From Acinetobacter sp. NIPH 298 (GTDB lineage: Bacteria > Pseudomonadota > Gammaproteobacteria > Pseudomonadales > Moraxellaceae): 64,000 bases of DNA. Position 1 is the first letter of the stretch, and the number at the start of each line of letters is the position of its first letter. The notes beneath the pieces are model-generated. The model had not been told where the DNA came from and ran no database searches. It worked only from the letters and a program-made list of their open reading frames with translations. Position numbers and translations under genes: made by a program. The stretch lies in assembly GCF_000369505.1 (NCBI RefSeq), contig NZ_KB850055.1, forward strand, positions 2,103,513-2,167,512. The letters run 5' to 3'. Shown piece by piece: positions 45,347-55,475 of the stretch.

Positions 45347-45351
45347 CCTCA

Positions 45352-46113
45352 TTACCAATAATTCTCTACCGCAATATTTCCCACACCACGCCGATTCATA
45401 ATGAGACCACGCTGCTTTAATGCTTCTTTGGTGTCATCGACCATTTGTGGGTTACCACATAACATCACATGACTGCTGGCAGGATTGAATGACAGCCCTA
45501 CAGCCTTTTCTAAGTCACCATTTGCAATCAGTATTGGCAAACGATCATGTAAAGCTGCATTTGGATCGCGAGTGATAATCGGCACAAATTTAAACCCAGA
45601 ATGTCCCTCACCAAACAGTTCCGCAATCTCCTGAATACGCTCGATATACGCCAACTCAGACTCAGTTCGGACACTGTAAACCAAGGTGATTTGCTGATAT
45701 TTATTCCATGTTTCAAAGTCTTGCAACATAGAAAGAAATGGCGCTAAACCTGTTCCCGTCGCTAACAACCATAAATCTTGTGGCAATGGCTGTTGATAGC
45801 GAGCCAGTGTTAGATACCCATAAGATATTTTTTCTAGATAAAGTTCATCACCGACTTTTAGATGTTGTAAGTTCGAGGTAAATGCCCCATCGGGTACCAC
45901 AATCGAAAAGAACTCTAAGGTTTCATCATATGGCGAAGACACCACGGAATACGCACGAATGACTAGCTCATCACCGACCATTAAACCAATCCGAGCAAAC
46001 TGCCCTGCGGTAAATTTAAAGTGTGCTGGTCGAGTCATCGTGAAACTAAAAAGGTTGCTGGTCCAACGCTGTACCGATAAAACTTTTTCTACGCTAAATT
46101 TTTCAATTGACAT
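45352..46113 (-). CDS. fpr: Ferredoxin/flavodoxin--NADP+ reductase Fpr
   Basis: Transfers electrons between NADPH and ferredoxin or flavodoxin, and helps in oxidative stress and Fe-S metabolism. The FAD motif RAYSVVSSPYDE is near residue 52. The NADP-binding region has LLATGTGLAPFLSML, and VMLCGNPQMVDD lies toward the C-terminus. The protein ends ENYW, an aromatic terminus as in bacterial Fpr. At 253 aa it is close to E. coli Fpr. It is divergent from a LysR gene, as Pseudomonas fpr is from finR. Confidence 0.93.
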   Translation of the reverse strand: MSIEKFSVEKVLSVQRWTSNLFSFTMTRPAHFKFTAGQFARIGLMVGDELVIRAYSVVSSPYDETLEFFSIVVPDGAFTSNLQHLKVGDELYLEKISYGYLTLARYQQPLPQDLWLLATGTGLAPFLSMLQDFETWNKYQQITLVYSVRTESELAYIERIQEIAELFGEGHSGFKFVPIITRDPNAALHDRLPILIANGDLEKAVGLSFNPASSHVMLCGNPQMVDDTKEALKQRGLIMNRRGVGNIAVENYW

Positions 46114-46177
46114 GATTTGAACGTGGCACGAAACAGTGCGCTCATGGTAGCATGATCTGATTATTGATGAATACTCT

Positions 46178-46204
46178 AGGGTCTGTTAAATGTGACGAGA
46201 CCCT
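46178..46204. promoter_or_regulatory. Inverted repeat between fpr and the LysR gene
   Basis: AGGGTCT (46178-46184) is the reverse complement of AGACCCT (46198-46204), 13 nt apart, 22 nt before the LysR start. A second small repeat, GTTAA-GGCTT-TTAAC, lies at about 46211-46225. The position suits LysR binding and control of both divergent genes. A hairpin in the LysR leader is an alternative. Confidence 0.45.
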
Positions 46205-46225
46205 CAACACGTTAAGGCTTTTAAC

Positions 46226-47110
46226 ATGCGCATGACATTACGCCAATTGGCAGTTTTCGTGGCGGTCGCTCAAGAGGGAACGGTAACCAAAGCCAGTGAT
46301 GCTGTCCGACTCACACAAAGTGCGGCGAGCATGGCTTTAGCTGATTTAGAAGACGGTCTCGGCGCACCTTTATTTGACCGTTTAGGCAAACGATTACAAC
46401 TCAATGATTTAGGAAGATTTTTACTTCCACAAGCTTTGGAAATATTAGGTCGCTGTGAATCCTTTGAACAAGCAGCGAAGGGCGAACTACAAAGCATTGA
46501 TTTACGCTTAGGCGCTACCCTGACCATCAGTGATTATTTAATGCCTGATCTCATGGCAGATTTTTTAAAGCGTCACCCACAAGCTCATCTACAACTACAA
46601 GTGGGTAATACACGCCAAATGATTGAAGCTGTGAATCAGTTTCAGCTCGATCTAGCGTTAATTGAAGGTTCTTGTCATTTACCATCACTGCAATGCATTC
46701 ATTGGCGTAATGATGAATTAGCCGTGTGTTGTTCACCTGATCATCCCTTGGCCCAGTTAAATCGTCCAATCACGCAAGCAGATTTTCTTGATGTCGAATG
46801 GATTTTACGTGAAGAAGGCTCAGGCACACGCGAAGTGTTTGATAATGCAATCTTGCAAGACTTACCCGATGCCAATATTCGTTTAACCCTCGGTCACAAC
46901 GAAGCGATTTTAAAAATCGTTGCGGGTGGTTTAGGGATGTCGTGTATTTCTAAACTTGCGATTGAACCATTGCTTGAAAAAGGTCAATTGGTTATTTTAG
47001 ACACGCCATATTGGCAATTGACACGTCCACTCTACATGCTGGTACATCGTCAAAAATATCAAGGACCTGGCTTAAAAGCTTTTTTACAGTTCTGCGAAAA
47101 TCAGACTTGA
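46226..47110 (+). CDS. LysR-family regulator (FinR-like by context)
   Basis: A 294-aa LysR-type regulator. The N-terminal helix-turn-helix (LRQLAVFVAVAQEGTVTKASDAVRLTQSAAS) is followed by a periplasmic-binding-like effector domain with the usual SGTREVFDNAI segment. Divergence from fpr suggests it controls fpr, like FinR in Pseudomonas; that function is inferred from position. The sequence also resembles YeiE-type LysR proteins. ATG at 46226 or 46232 may be used. Confidence 0.87.
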   Translation: MRMTLRQLAVFVAVAQEGTVTKASDAVRLTQSAASMALADLEDGLGAPLFDRLGKRLQLNDLGRFLLPQALEILGRCESFEQAAKGELQSIDLRLGATLTISDYLMPDLMADFLKRHPQAHLQLQVGNTRQMIEAVNQFQLDLALIEGSCHLPSLQCIHWRNDELAVCCSPDHPLAQLNRPITQADFLDVEWILREEGSGTREVFDNAILQDLPDANIRLTLGHNEAILKIVAGGLGMSCISKLAIEPLLEKGQLVILDTPYWQLTRPLYMLVHRQKYQGPGLKAFLQFCENQT

Positions 47111-47120
47111 TCTAATCTTG

Positions 47121-47831
47121 TTATCGTCCAAATTGCCGTTCACATGGAATGCCATCACCACCGCCATCCATTTCGGTATTTGGACAATTCCTTAAAAAGA
47201 ATACAGCCTCTTCATAAGATCTCATTTGAGAACAATGTTTACATCCATCACAGCTAAATTCGCTGTTCACTGTGTTTGTTTGTGCCGATTGATGATTTTG
47301 AGTTAGATCATTATTATTTCCCAAGGACATTAGTGCTTTCTGCGATTTTTCTGTGAACTTTACTTCTGGTAAATTCCCTATCGCTTTTCGTTGTTCTTCA
47401 ATAATTCTCTTTTGCTCTTCAATAAGCTGAGCTGTTTTTATTTTTTGCGATTGTTGATAGGATTGATATTTTTTAAAGACTAACCCCGTTAATATCGAGA
47501 TCACAATCAATCCCACTATCATAAAAGTTATCCCGTTCTTATTTGATTGAGAATAAGCTCGAGCCACTAACTTCTGAGCTGGCTCATTTTGAACAGTTGA
47601 ATTGCCTAACGCTGTAGTCTTTAAATCTAAGCGAACGATATTTACAGCTTTATACTTCCCCTTATCCTCAACAATGAGAAACTTGAGCCTCTCTCCAAGT
47701 TTTGGCTCTCCAGCAGCTTGGGGGAAATCAGTAACGTGGAAGAAAATATCCGATTGATTTCCGTCTACTTCAATAAAACCAAAGCCACGTTCGGCATTAT
47801 ATTTTTTAATTTGTCCCTCAAGAAACATCAT
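47121..47831 (-). CDS. Cold-shock-domain, TM and Excalibur-like fusion protein
   Basis: The N-terminal cold-shock domain (about residues 3-70) has GQIKKYNAERGFGFIEV with RNP-1-like GFGFIE. A Gln/Lys linker leads to one TM helix (about 103-125). After a coiled-coil-like segment (QQSQKIKTAQLIEEQKRI), the C-terminal 50 residues have CDGCKHCSQM, YEEAVFFLRNCPNTEMDGGGDGIPCE. This is the Cys and Asp/Gly pattern of an Excalibur calcium-binding domain. The topology puts RNA-binding and calcium-binding parts on opposite sides of the membrane. The start may be ATG 47831 or 47828; the frame opens at a GTG at 47837. Confidence 0.8.
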   Translation of the reverse strand: MMFLEGQIKKYNAERGFGFIEVDGNQSDIFFHVTDFPQAAGEPKLGERLKFLIVEDKGKYKAVNIVRLDLKTTALGNSTVQNEPAQKLVARAYSQSNKNGITFMIVGLIVISILTGLVFKKYQSYQQSQKIKTAQLIEEQKRIIEEQRKAIGNLPEVKFTEKSQKALMSLGNNNDLTQNHQSAQTNTVNSEFSCDGCKHCSQMRSYEEAVFFLRNCPNTEMDGGGDGIPCERQFGR

Positions 47832-47872
47832 TAACACTCTATTTTTATAGTGACTATATTCTAATAAAAAAT

Positions 47873-47888
47873 GAGGCTAAAAAGCCTC
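47873..47888. terminator. Hairpin between the two cold-shock genes
   Basis: GAGGCT/AGCCTC with an AAAA loop, flanked by A- and T-runs. It follows the smaller cold-shock gene on the minus strand (57 nt after its stop). Confidence 0.7.
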
Positions 47889-47944
47889 TTTTATCAGTAT
47901 ATTCAAAACGAAGTCTGAACCGATCAGCACAAAAAACTAAATCA

Positions 47945-48235
47945 TTAGCGTCGAAAATTTGACAACAAATCTGTTGTGATCGATTCATTATGCGCCAGTA
48001 TTTTAGTTTTTCTAGTTTTGGCAGGATTTGGATCAACGCGCTCAATTTTTGTGGCTTTATATTTTCCATCATTTTCAATTACCACAAATTTCACTTTTTC
48101 ATTTCTTTTCGGCTCACCGTCTGTTGGATATTCTGAAATATGAAAAAACACATCTCCTTCAGCCGTTGCAATAAAGCCAAACCCTTTGTCTGGATTGTAT
48201 TGTTTAATTTTTCCTTGATAGAACTCTTGCTTCAT
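47945..48235 (-). CDS. Cold-shock-domain protein with basic C-terminal extension
   Basis: A 96-aa protein from the ATG at 48235 (GGGTG upstream; the frame opens at a GTG at 48244). A cold-shock domain (about residues 5-68) has GKIKQYNPDKGFGFIATAEGDVFFHISEYP, with intact RNP-1 (GFGFI) and RNP-2 (DVFFHIS). A basic tail (PAKTRKTK and further) follows. The domain is related to that of the fused protein downstream, so the pair probably arose by duplication. Whether it is cold-induced is not visible. Confidence 0.85.
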   Translation of the reverse strand: MKQEFYQGKIKQYNPDKGFGFIATAEGDVFFHISEYPTDGEPKRNEKVKFVVIENDGKYKATKIERVDPNPAKTRKTKILAHNESITTDLLSNFRR

Positions 48236-48280
48236 TAACTTCACCCTATTCTTTAAACGCTATTAGTCACAGTATATATA

Positions 48281-48338
48281 AAAAAAGAGACCGTTGATCC
48301 GCCCACAAAATTTTTACGGGTGAATGCAGCCTCTTTTT
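48281..48338 (-). terminator. Probable terminator after upp
   Basis: On the minus strand AAAAAGAG pairs with CTCTTTTT, enclosing a branched inner region (CACCCG with CGGGTG-like pairing is imperfect). A T-run follows. It is weaker than the other hairpins listed. Confidence 0.45.
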
Positions 48339-48354
48339 ATCTGTATTTCAAAAA

Positions 48355-48990
48355 TTAATCTTTTTGAACACTACCAAAAATCTTGTCACCTGCATCGCCC
48401 AAACCAGGAACGATATAGCCTTCTGCATTTAACCCTTGGTCAATCGAAGCCGTATACATACGCACATCAGGATGCGCCGCTTCAACCTTTGCAACACCTT
48501 CAGGTGCAGCCACTAAGACCATGACACGAATATCTTTACAGCCGCTTGCTTTTAAGACATCAATTGCAGCAATCAAAGAATTTCCTGTTGCAAGCATTGG
48601 ATCAATGATCATTGCCAAACGATTAGCAACATCTGGCACTAACTTTTTATAATAGGTACGAACTTCTAACGTTTCATCGTCACGCTCTAAACCCAATACA
48701 CTCACTTTTGCGCTTGGGATCAGATTAAGTACGCCTTCCAGCATCCCAATACCTGCACGTAAAATCGGAACAATGGTAATTTTCTTTCCTGCGATACGTT
48801 GTGTTGATACTGTTCCTGCCCACCCATCAATATCATGATCAACCACAGGTAAATCTTTGGTTGCTTCATAAGTCAATAACATCGTGACTTCTTGCGCCAA
48901 TTCGCGAAAGTTCTTGGTACTAATGTCTGAACGACGCAATAAACCAAGTTTATGGCGAATAAGTGGATGACGAATTTCTTGAATGGACAC
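48355..48990 (-). CDS. upp: Uracil phosphoribosyltransferase Upp
   Basis: Salvages uracil to UMP using PRPP. The PRPP-binding loop [17 protein letters not shown] is near residue 130. [12 protein letters not shown] and the C-terminal uracil-binding [16 protein letters not shown] are typical. I take the start as a GTG at 48990 (MSIQEIRHP), giving 211 aa, the usual length, with AGGT upstream. A TTG two codons upstream (48996) would give 213 aa. Confidence 0.95.
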   Translation of the reverse strand: MSIQEIRHPLIRHKLGLLRRSDISTKNFRELAQEVTMLLTYEATKDLPVVDHDIDGWAGTVSTQRIAGKKITIVPILRAGIGMLEGVLNLIPSAKVSVLGLERDDETLEVRTYYKKLVPDVANRLAMIIDPMLATGNSLIAAIDVLKASGCKDIRVMVLVAAPEGVAKVEAAHPDVRMYTASIDQGLNAEGYIVPGLGDAGDKIFGSVQKD

Positions 48991-49057
48991 AAGCAAATAC
49001 CTAATTCATATTAATCTCTGACTATTATAAAGTGTTTTTTTACTCTTCAATAAAAAA

Positions 49058-49075
49058 GCCCCCAATTTTGGAGGC
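49058..49075 (-). terminator. Terminator closing the nuo operon
   Basis: GCCCCC/GGAGGC stem with one mismatch and a 6-nt loop, flanked by A6 and T-runs, 22 nt past the nuoN stop and before upp. Confidence 0.8.
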
Positions 49076-49096
49076 TTTTTTGTACAAATCAGATCA

Positions 49097-50593
49097 TTAC
49101 TGCTGTTGAGATAACATAAAGTGCAATGGAGAAAGAATTTCTGCCTTCAATGCTAAGTTAATCATCGGATCTGGATAAATACCCAAGAACAACACCAACA
49201 ATGCAGCACCGAGTACCATGATACCACCCACTTGTTGCCCCCAATGGGCATCAGCATCAATACGTGGTACATCAGGTGGTGTCATATACATGACCACCAT
49301 CACACGGAGGTAATAATACAAACCGATACCACTACCGACCACGATCATCGCTGCCAAGAACCAGTGCTGAGTTGTAACTGCGGCCATCACAACAAGGAAC
49401 TTACCAATAAAGCCCGCTGTTAATGGAATACCAGCCAAAGACAACATCATCACCGTTAAAGCGGCAGTCAAAATCGGACGGCGCCAAAACAAACCACGAT
49501 AGTCTGCAAGACTTTGTGCTTCATCCACATTGTTATATGGACTGGACATCAATGCCACGACACCAAAGGCACCAATTGTAGTGAGTACATAAGTAATCAC
49601 ATAAACCGTTACGCTACCTAGACTTGCATAAGTCATGCTGATTAAAGCAATCAACAAATAACCAAAATGCGCAATCGATGAATAACCCAAGATACGCTTC
49701 AAGTTCACTTGACGTACCGCGAGTAAGTTACCCACCACGATCGACAATACCGCAAGGATGGTTAAAACCGTAATGAGTCCTTGATGTAAAATTGCGCCAG
49801 ACGTAAGTATGTAACGAACAAACAAACCGATGGTTGCAACTTTGGCGACGGTTGCCAAGAATGTTGCCATAGGTGCTGGTGCACCTGCATACACATCTGG
49901 TGTCCATTTATGGAATGGTGCAAGCGAGAGTTTGAATGCGACTGCAAAGACAATTAAAGCCAAGCCCAATAACACCATTGGCTGATCAATGACAGCAAAT
50001 AATGTCTGAACAGAGTCATAGAAAGACAACGAACCTGTATAGGCATAGATATAAGCCATACCCATCAACAACATTGCAGATGCAGTTGCAGATAGGACGA
50101 GGTATTTAATCCCTGCTTCCAAAGACTGACTACGTTGGTAGGTATATGCCAACATGCCATAAATTGGAATCGACATAAGCTCAAGACTGATGAAGAATGC
50201 CGCATAGTGTGAACTTGCAACCATCAACATTGCACCCGCTACTGAAGTCAGTAACAAGATATACAGCTCTTCGCGGTTGTCTTTATAAGTCTCAATATAG
50301 GCATGAGACAAAGTACAACATGCCAATGCAGCGATCAAAATTAAGAATTGATAGAGCATGGTAAATGGATCAACCATAAACATGCCCATCACGTTTACTG
50401 GAACAAAACTTCCACTAAACACGCTGTATACAACAAAGATTGCCGCAAGGTTTAAACCCACAACTGCGGTCGTGGCAATGAGGTTATGGTGACGTTTGAT
50501 CGCAATCAATAACATCACCACGATTGCGGTCAATGCCACAATCATCACAGGCACAAGCGGCATAAGCTCAGAAAAAGAAAGTGTGAAGTTCAT
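49097..50593 (-). CDS. nuoN: NADH-quinone oxidoreductase subunit N
   Basis: A proton-pumping antiporter-like membrane subunit of complex I, 498 aa and about 14 TM helices. The conserved [22 protein letters not shown]-type segment appears as [15 protein letters not shown], with a lysine in the half-channel region. The last gene of the operon, it is followed by a hairpin. Confidence 0.96.
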   Translation of the reverse strand: [498 protein letters not shown]

Positions 50594-50596
50594 GAT

Positions 50597-52195
50597 TTAT
50601 TGCATCTCCACATGTTCAAGTTGAGTTGCTGCCTGCTGAACAGTTTCGACAACTTCTTGTACTGGCATATAACTATTTACGATCCATTGCATACTCGAAT
50701 GAGATACATCCAAGAACGTTTGTGGGTAAATACCTAACCAAACTAAACCGATCACGCAAATCATCAAAATGCTGACTTCACGTGCCGATAGATCTTTGAG
50801 TGGACTTGTATAATGTTGCTTTTGTTCAGGGTTCGGTTCACCAAACAAGGCTTTATGAATCAAGATCAAACCATAAAGACCTGCAAATACCAAACTCACT
50901 GCTGCCATGATCGTGAACGTTGGGTAGGCTTTAAATGAACCCATTAAGATCAGGAATTCACCAATAAAGTTACCTAAGCCCGGTACGCCGACAAGCGCTG
51001 CCACGAAGAACATCAAGAAGAAAGGCAAGTATTGCAATTGACCACGAAGACCGCCCATTAAGCGCAAATCACGAGTGTGTAAACGCTCATAGACTTGACC
51101 AGACATAATAAACAATGCCGCTGATGACAAACCATGTGCCAGCATCATAATCATTAAGCCTTGGAAGGTCAGAATATTACCTGCATAGATTGCAAGTAAA
51201 ATGAAACCCATGTGTGAAATAGACGTATACGCAAGTAAGCGTTTCATATCTGTTTGCTGGTACGCTAAGAATGCACCGTAGAAAATACCAATCAGACCCA
51301 AAATGATTGCGATATCAGCAAATTGTGCTGATGCCGCTGGGAAGAATGGAATCACAAAACGAAGCAAACCGTAGGCTGCAGTTTTAATCAAAATACCCGC
51401 TAAGTCCACAGAACCCGCTGTTGGTGCTTGCGCATGCGCATCAGGCAACCAACCGTGTAATGGGAATACAGGCAATTTCACCGCAAAACCAATGAAGAAA
51501 CATAGCATGAATGCATAGGCAACTTCAGGTGGTAAATGGTTCGCTACAGCGAGTAAGTAGTTGTAATCGAAACCAATCATGCCCGTCATCATATATCCAT
51601 AAACCACGAGGCCTAGGATACCGATCAACATAATCAAACCAGCGATTTGAGTATATAAGAAGAACTTGGTTGCAGCATAAACACGTGAACGACCATTCGA
51701 GCCTTTATGACCCCATAACGCAATCAAGAAATAGATTGGTACAAGCATCATCTCCCAGAAGAAGAAGAACAAGAACATGTCAATCGCAAGGAAGACACCA
51801 ATAACCCCACCCAAACTCCAAAGTAAGTTTAAGTGGAAGAAACCGACGTTTTTCTGAATCTCGCCCCATGAACAGCCAACTGCAAGTACACCCAGTAATG
51901 CAGTCAGTAGCACCATCAATAGAGATAAGCCATCCACCGCTAAGTGAATACTAATACCTAAAGTCTGAATCCAAGGAAGATGAAACTCCGCTGCCCAAAC
52001 TGGAACTTTTGAGCCGATTTCATAAACGAATGTGCCACTTTGCCATAACGCGATACCTAAACCTAAGGTAATCAGCATACCAATCAAGGCAATCCAGCGC
52101 GGTAAATGTTGGTCGAATTTATCTACCAACCAACAAATAAAACCAGCAATGAAAGGAACTAAAATCAGTGCGGGTAAAATTAAATTGTTTTCCAT
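50597..52195 (-). CDS. nuoM: NADH-quinone oxidoreductase subunit M
   Basis: A second antiporter-like subunit, 532 aa from the ATG at 52195, which lies one nt past the nuoL stop. A longer frame to 52216 would overlap nuoL. The motif FAVKLPVFPLHGWLPDAHAQAPTAGS and the Glu in the FFFWEMMLVPIYFLI helix are the proton-path residues of this family. It contains about 14 TM helices. Confidence 0.96.
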   Translation of the reverse strand: MENNLILPALILVPFIAGFICWLVDKFDQHLPRWIALIGMLITLGLGIALWQSGTFVYEIGSKVPVWAAEFHLPWIQTLGISIHLAVDGLSLLMVLLTALLGVLAVGCSWGEIQKNVGFFHLNLLWSLGGVIGVFLAIDMFLFFFFWEMMLVPIYFLIALWGHKGSNGRSRVYAATKFFLYTQIAGLIMLIGILGLVVYGYMMTGMIGFDYNYLLAVANHLPPEVAYAFMLCFFIGFAVKLPVFPLHGWLPDAHAQAPTAGSVDLAGILIKTAAYGLLRFVIPFFPAASAQFADIAIILGLIGIFYGAFLAYQQTDMKRLLAYTSISHMGFILLAIYAGNILTFQGLMIMMLAHGLSSAALFIMSGQVYERLHTRDLRLMGGLRGQLQYLPFFLMFFVAALVGVPGLGNFIGEFLILMGSFKAYPTFTIMAAVSLVFAGLYGLILIHKALFGEPNPEQKQHYTSPLKDLSAREVSILMICVIGLVWLGIYPQTFLDVSHSSMQWIVNSYMPVQEVVETVQQAATQLEHVEMQ

Positions 52196-52196
52196 T

Positions 52197-54092
52197 TTAT
52201 TTCCCCACAACCTCAATAACGATCAAGACCATCAATAGCACCACGATACCAAGTGACATGCTTGATGCGTATTCACGTAATGAACCTGTTTGACGCGAAC
52301 TTGTAAAGCTATTACCACCTTGCACGATCGCAGGAAGTACCAGCCACAAACCATCTACTGGATCGCGACCTAAAATTTTCGCAATCAATAAATAAGGTTT
52401 TACAAATACAATGTTATATAAAGCATCGAAACCAAATGCAGTACGGCAGATGTGTGCTAAACCTGAACCCAACGATGTTTGAGCAAAAGATTTGACCGCA
52501 CCATAGGCAAAGACAAACAGCACAATACCAACCACTAAACCAGCAAGCGCAATACCAACCGCTTTTAATTCAACCGCATGCTGTAAATGTGCTAGCGCAT
52601 CCGTCATTACAAATGCAGGGATACCCGCGGTATTTAACAGACCTTGTACCGGACCTTGCAACAAAGCACCAACGCCAGTTGAAAGTACAGCCAAAATTGC
52701 AAGCGGCGCCCAGTAAGTCGCACCTTTGATTTCGTGATATGGGGTCTTTTCTTCACCAAAGAATACAATCCAAATCAAACGGAACGTATAAATAGAGGTT
52801 AAGAATGCACCAGCAACACCCACCCAGAATAATGAACCATAGGTCTCAATACCTGTAGTGTGACCATGTGCCCAAACTTGCCATAAAATCGCATCTTTAG
52901 AGAAGAAGCCGACGGTGATGAATGGAATTGCCGCTAACGCACCGCCACCAATCGCAAAACATGCAAATAAGAATTTGTTGTGCTTGAACAAGCCGCCCAT
53001 CTTGAAAATGTTTTGCTCATGATGGTAGGCCAAAATAACCGCACCAGAAGACAAGAACAATAACGCTTTAAAGAATGCATGCGTCAACATGTGGAACAAA
53101 CCTGCTTGGTATGCTTCAGCACCCACCGCCATAAACATATAACCGAGCTGACTCATGGTTGAGTAAGCCAAGATACGTTTGATGTCAGTTTGAACCAATG
53201 CTGCGAAACCAGCCACCAGCAATGTCACCGCACCTGTAATCGAAATGAATTGCATCACTTCTGGTGCCATTTCCATCACAGAGAACATACGGCAGCATAA
53301 ATACACACCCGCTGTAACCATGGTCGCTGCGTGGATCAATGCAGAAACTGGTGTAGGACCAGCCATCGCATCCGCTAACCATGTTTGGAGCGGAATTTGC
53401 GCTGACTTACCTGCTGCACCCAAGAACAACATCAATGCTGTCCAGATCGACAATGAAGAGCTTTGCGTCATCACCGCTGCTGCATTTTCAACAATGTACT
53501 GTGTATTCAAAGTACCAAACTGTTGATAGAGCAAGAACAATGCGATCAGTAAAAATACATCACCCACACGCGTTACGGTAAATGCTTTGATCGCCGCCCA
53601 ACCATTGGCAGGGTTTGAATAATAGAAACCAATCAGCAAGTACGAGCACAGACCTACGCCTTCCCAACCTAAGAACAATAACGCTAAGTTATCGCCCAGT
53701 ACCAACAACAACATGCTGGCAACGAATAGGTTGAAGTAAGAAAAGAAGCGCGCATAGTCTTCTTCACCACGCATATACCAAGATGCAAAAATATGGATCA
53801 GGAAACCAACCCCTGTCACCATTCCCATCATCAGTAATGAAAGGCCATCAAGTTGTAGGCTAATTCCCGGCTCAAAACCAGCAACACTGAACCATGTCCA
53901 CAAGTGTTGAATAAAGACAGTTTCGCCACTATTGCTAAACGCCAAACCTGCAATTAAAGCAAATAGAGCAGATAAACCAACTGACCCCACACCAATAATT
54001 GCGGCTACATTTTCAGAAAGTTTGTTACGTCCTGCCGCTAAAAGGATAAAACCAATGAGCGGAAATAAAACGGTTAAATATAATGTACTCAT
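52197..54092 (-). CDS. nuoL: NADH-quinone oxidoreductase subunit L
   Basis: The distal antiporter-like subunit, 631 aa. It has the antiporter core ([39 protein letters not shown], in parts). The C-terminal half holds the extended lateral helix that runs along NuoM and NuoN. It overlaps nuoK by 4 nt. The [22 protein letters not shown] stretch is near-identical to the family consensus. Confidence 0.97.
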   Translation of the reverse strand: MSTLYLTVLFPLIGFILLAAGRNKLSENVAAIIGVGSVGLSALFALIAGLAFSNSGETVFIQHLWTWFSVAGFEPGISLQLDGLSLLMMGMVTGVGFLIHIFASWYMRGEEDYARFFSYFNLFVASMLLLVLGDNLALLFLGWEGVGLCSYLLIGFYYSNPANGWAAIKAFTVTRVGDVFLLIALFLLYQQFGTLNTQYIVENAAAVMTQSSSLSIWTALMLFLGAAGKSAQIPLQTWLADAMAGPTPVSALIHAATMVTAGVYLCCRMFSVMEMAPEVMQFISITGAVTLLVAGFAALVQTDIKRILAYSTMSQLGYMFMAVGAEAYQAGLFHMLTHAFFKALLFLSSGAVILAYHHEQNIFKMGGLFKHNKFLFACFAIGGGALAAIPFITVGFFSKDAILWQVWAHGHTTGIETYGSLFWVGVAGAFLTSIYTFRLIWIVFFGEEKTPYHEIKGATYWAPLAILAVLSTGVGALLQGPVQGLLNTAGIPAFVMTDALAHLQHAVELKAVGIALAGLVVGIVLFVFAYGAVKSFAQTSLGSGLAHICRTAFGFDALYNIVFVKPYLLIAKILGRDPVDGLWLVLPAIVQGGNSFTSSRQTGSLREYASSMSLGIVVLLMVLIVIEVVGK

Positions 54093-54397
54093 CCGCGCAT
54101 CTCACTAGCAGCATCCACATCCAAATGATGGAAGCGATGATAGAACTGAAGGACGATCGCAAGACCGATACACGCCTCTGCCGCTGCAAGGGTCAAAATC
54201 AAGATGAACATGACCTGTCCATCTGGTTGCGCCCAAACACTGCCCGCGAGAACGAATGCCAATGCAGCAGCATTCATCATCACTTCAAGGCTCATTAACA
54301 TAAATAATAGGTTGCGTCGCACCATTACACCGTAAAAACCCAGTGCAAAAAGGATGGTTGCGACAATCAAACCATGTTCTAAAGGGATGTGTCCCAT
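54089..54397 (-). CDS. nuoK: NADH-quinone oxidoreductase subunit K
   Basis: A small 102-aa subunit with three TM helices. Two buried Glu residues occur in the helices, [14 protein letters not shown] and [13 protein letters not shown], which are part of the proton channel. It overlaps nuoJ by one nt (TAATG-type) and nuoL by four. Confidence 0.97.
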   Translation of the reverse strand: MGHIPLEHGLIVATILFALGFYGVMVRRNLLFMLMSLEVMMNAAALAFVLAGSVWAQPDGQVMFILILTLAAAEACIGLAIVLQFYHRFHHLDVDAASEMRG

Positions 54398-54918
54398 TAT
54401 TCTTTATCCTCTTCTGCACCTGGTTCACGTTTGCCTAGATGGAATGCTGCAACTAAGGCTGCAAGCAATAACATCGCGGCAACTTCTACCAATAATAGAT
54501 AATGCGTAAATAATGCTTGTCCTACTGCTTTCGGACCCACCACTTCACGCCCCATCACTGCACCCGAAGTCGTATAGTCACTACCCAGCATCCAGACTAA
54601 AAGCAAGCCCATGAGAAAACTCATCAATGCAGGAAATGCCCAAGCATCAGAGCTTAACCACTTACTCTCTTGTTCAACGGTGTCTTGACCAAGATTTAAC
54701 ATCATGACCACAAACACGAACAAGACCATGATCGCGCCCGCATAAACGATGATCTCAAGCGCAGCAGCGAATGGCGCGCCGACGATCAGGAAAATACCTG
54801 CAACCGCAAGAAGTGACACGATCAAACTTAAAAGTGCATGTACAGGATTCGTATTGGTCACAACACGAATAGTCGAAACAATGGCCACAAGTGCCATCAA
54901 ATAAAATGGCCACATCAT
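54397..54918 (-). CDS. nuoJ: NADH-quinone oxidoreductase subunit J
   Basis: A 173-aa, five-TM subunit. The conserved helix [23 protein letters not shown] carries the pi-bulge region of NuoJ. The C-terminus is cytoplasmic and charged ([12 protein letters not shown]). It overlaps nuoI by 4 nt. Confidence 0.95.
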   Translation of the reverse strand: MMWPFYLMALVAIVSTIRVVTNTNPVHALLSLIVSLLAVAGIFLIVGAPFAAALEIIVYAGAIMVLFVFVVMMLNLGQDTVEQESKWLSSDAWAFPALMSFLMGLLLVWMLGSDYTTSGAVMGREVVGPKAVGQALFTHYLLLVEVAAMLLLAALVAAFHLGKREPGAEEDKE

Positions 54919-55457
54919 GGTAATAAGCTCCGTACATCGATTGGTGCACTTTCTTTTTGTGCTTGACCTTTGCCTTTACCATCAATCGCCATACCAGCAA
55001 CACGGTAGAAGTTATAGTCAGGGTATTTACCCGGCCCAGAAATCAATAAGTTTTCTTTCTCGTAAACCAAATCTTGACGTACATATTCACCCAATTCGAA
55101 ATCTGGGGTCATTTGAATCGCAGTTGTTGGGCAAGCTTCTTCACACATACCGCAGAAGATGCAGCGAGAGAAGTTAATACGGAAAAACTCTGGATACCAA
55201 CGTCCATCTTCTTTTTCCGCTTTCTGTAATGAAATACAGCCCACAGGACATGCAACCGCACAGAGGTTACATGCCACACAACGCTCTTCACCATCTGGAT
55301 CACGCGTCAATACAATACGACCACGAAAGCGTGGAGGCACAATTTGTTCTGCTGGTACTTCTGGATATAAAATCGTGTCACGTTTACGCGTTACGTGGCT
55401 AAACACCATCCATAACGAACGTACAATCGATCCGAATCCAGCTAGAATTTTATACAT
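54915..55457 (-). CDS. nuoI: NADH-quinone oxidoreductase subunit I
   Basis: The 180-aa ferredoxin-like subunit with two 4Fe-4S clusters. The motifs are [16 protein letters not shown] and [16 protein letters not shown]. These clusters carry electrons to NuoB. An amphipathic N-terminus docks on the membrane arm. The gene follows nuoH after 18 nt. Confidence 0.97.
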   Translation of the reverse strand: MYKILAGFGSIVRSLWMVFSHVTRKRDTILYPEVPAEQIVPPRFRGRIVLTRDPDGEERCVACNLCAVACPVGCISLQKAEKEDGRWYPEFFRINFSRCIFCGMCEEACPTTAIQMTPDFELGEYVRQDLVYEKENLLISGPGKYPDYNFYRVAGMAIDGKGKGQAQKESAPIDVRSLLP

Positions 55458-55475
55458 TTTGTACTCCCTGCTGTC

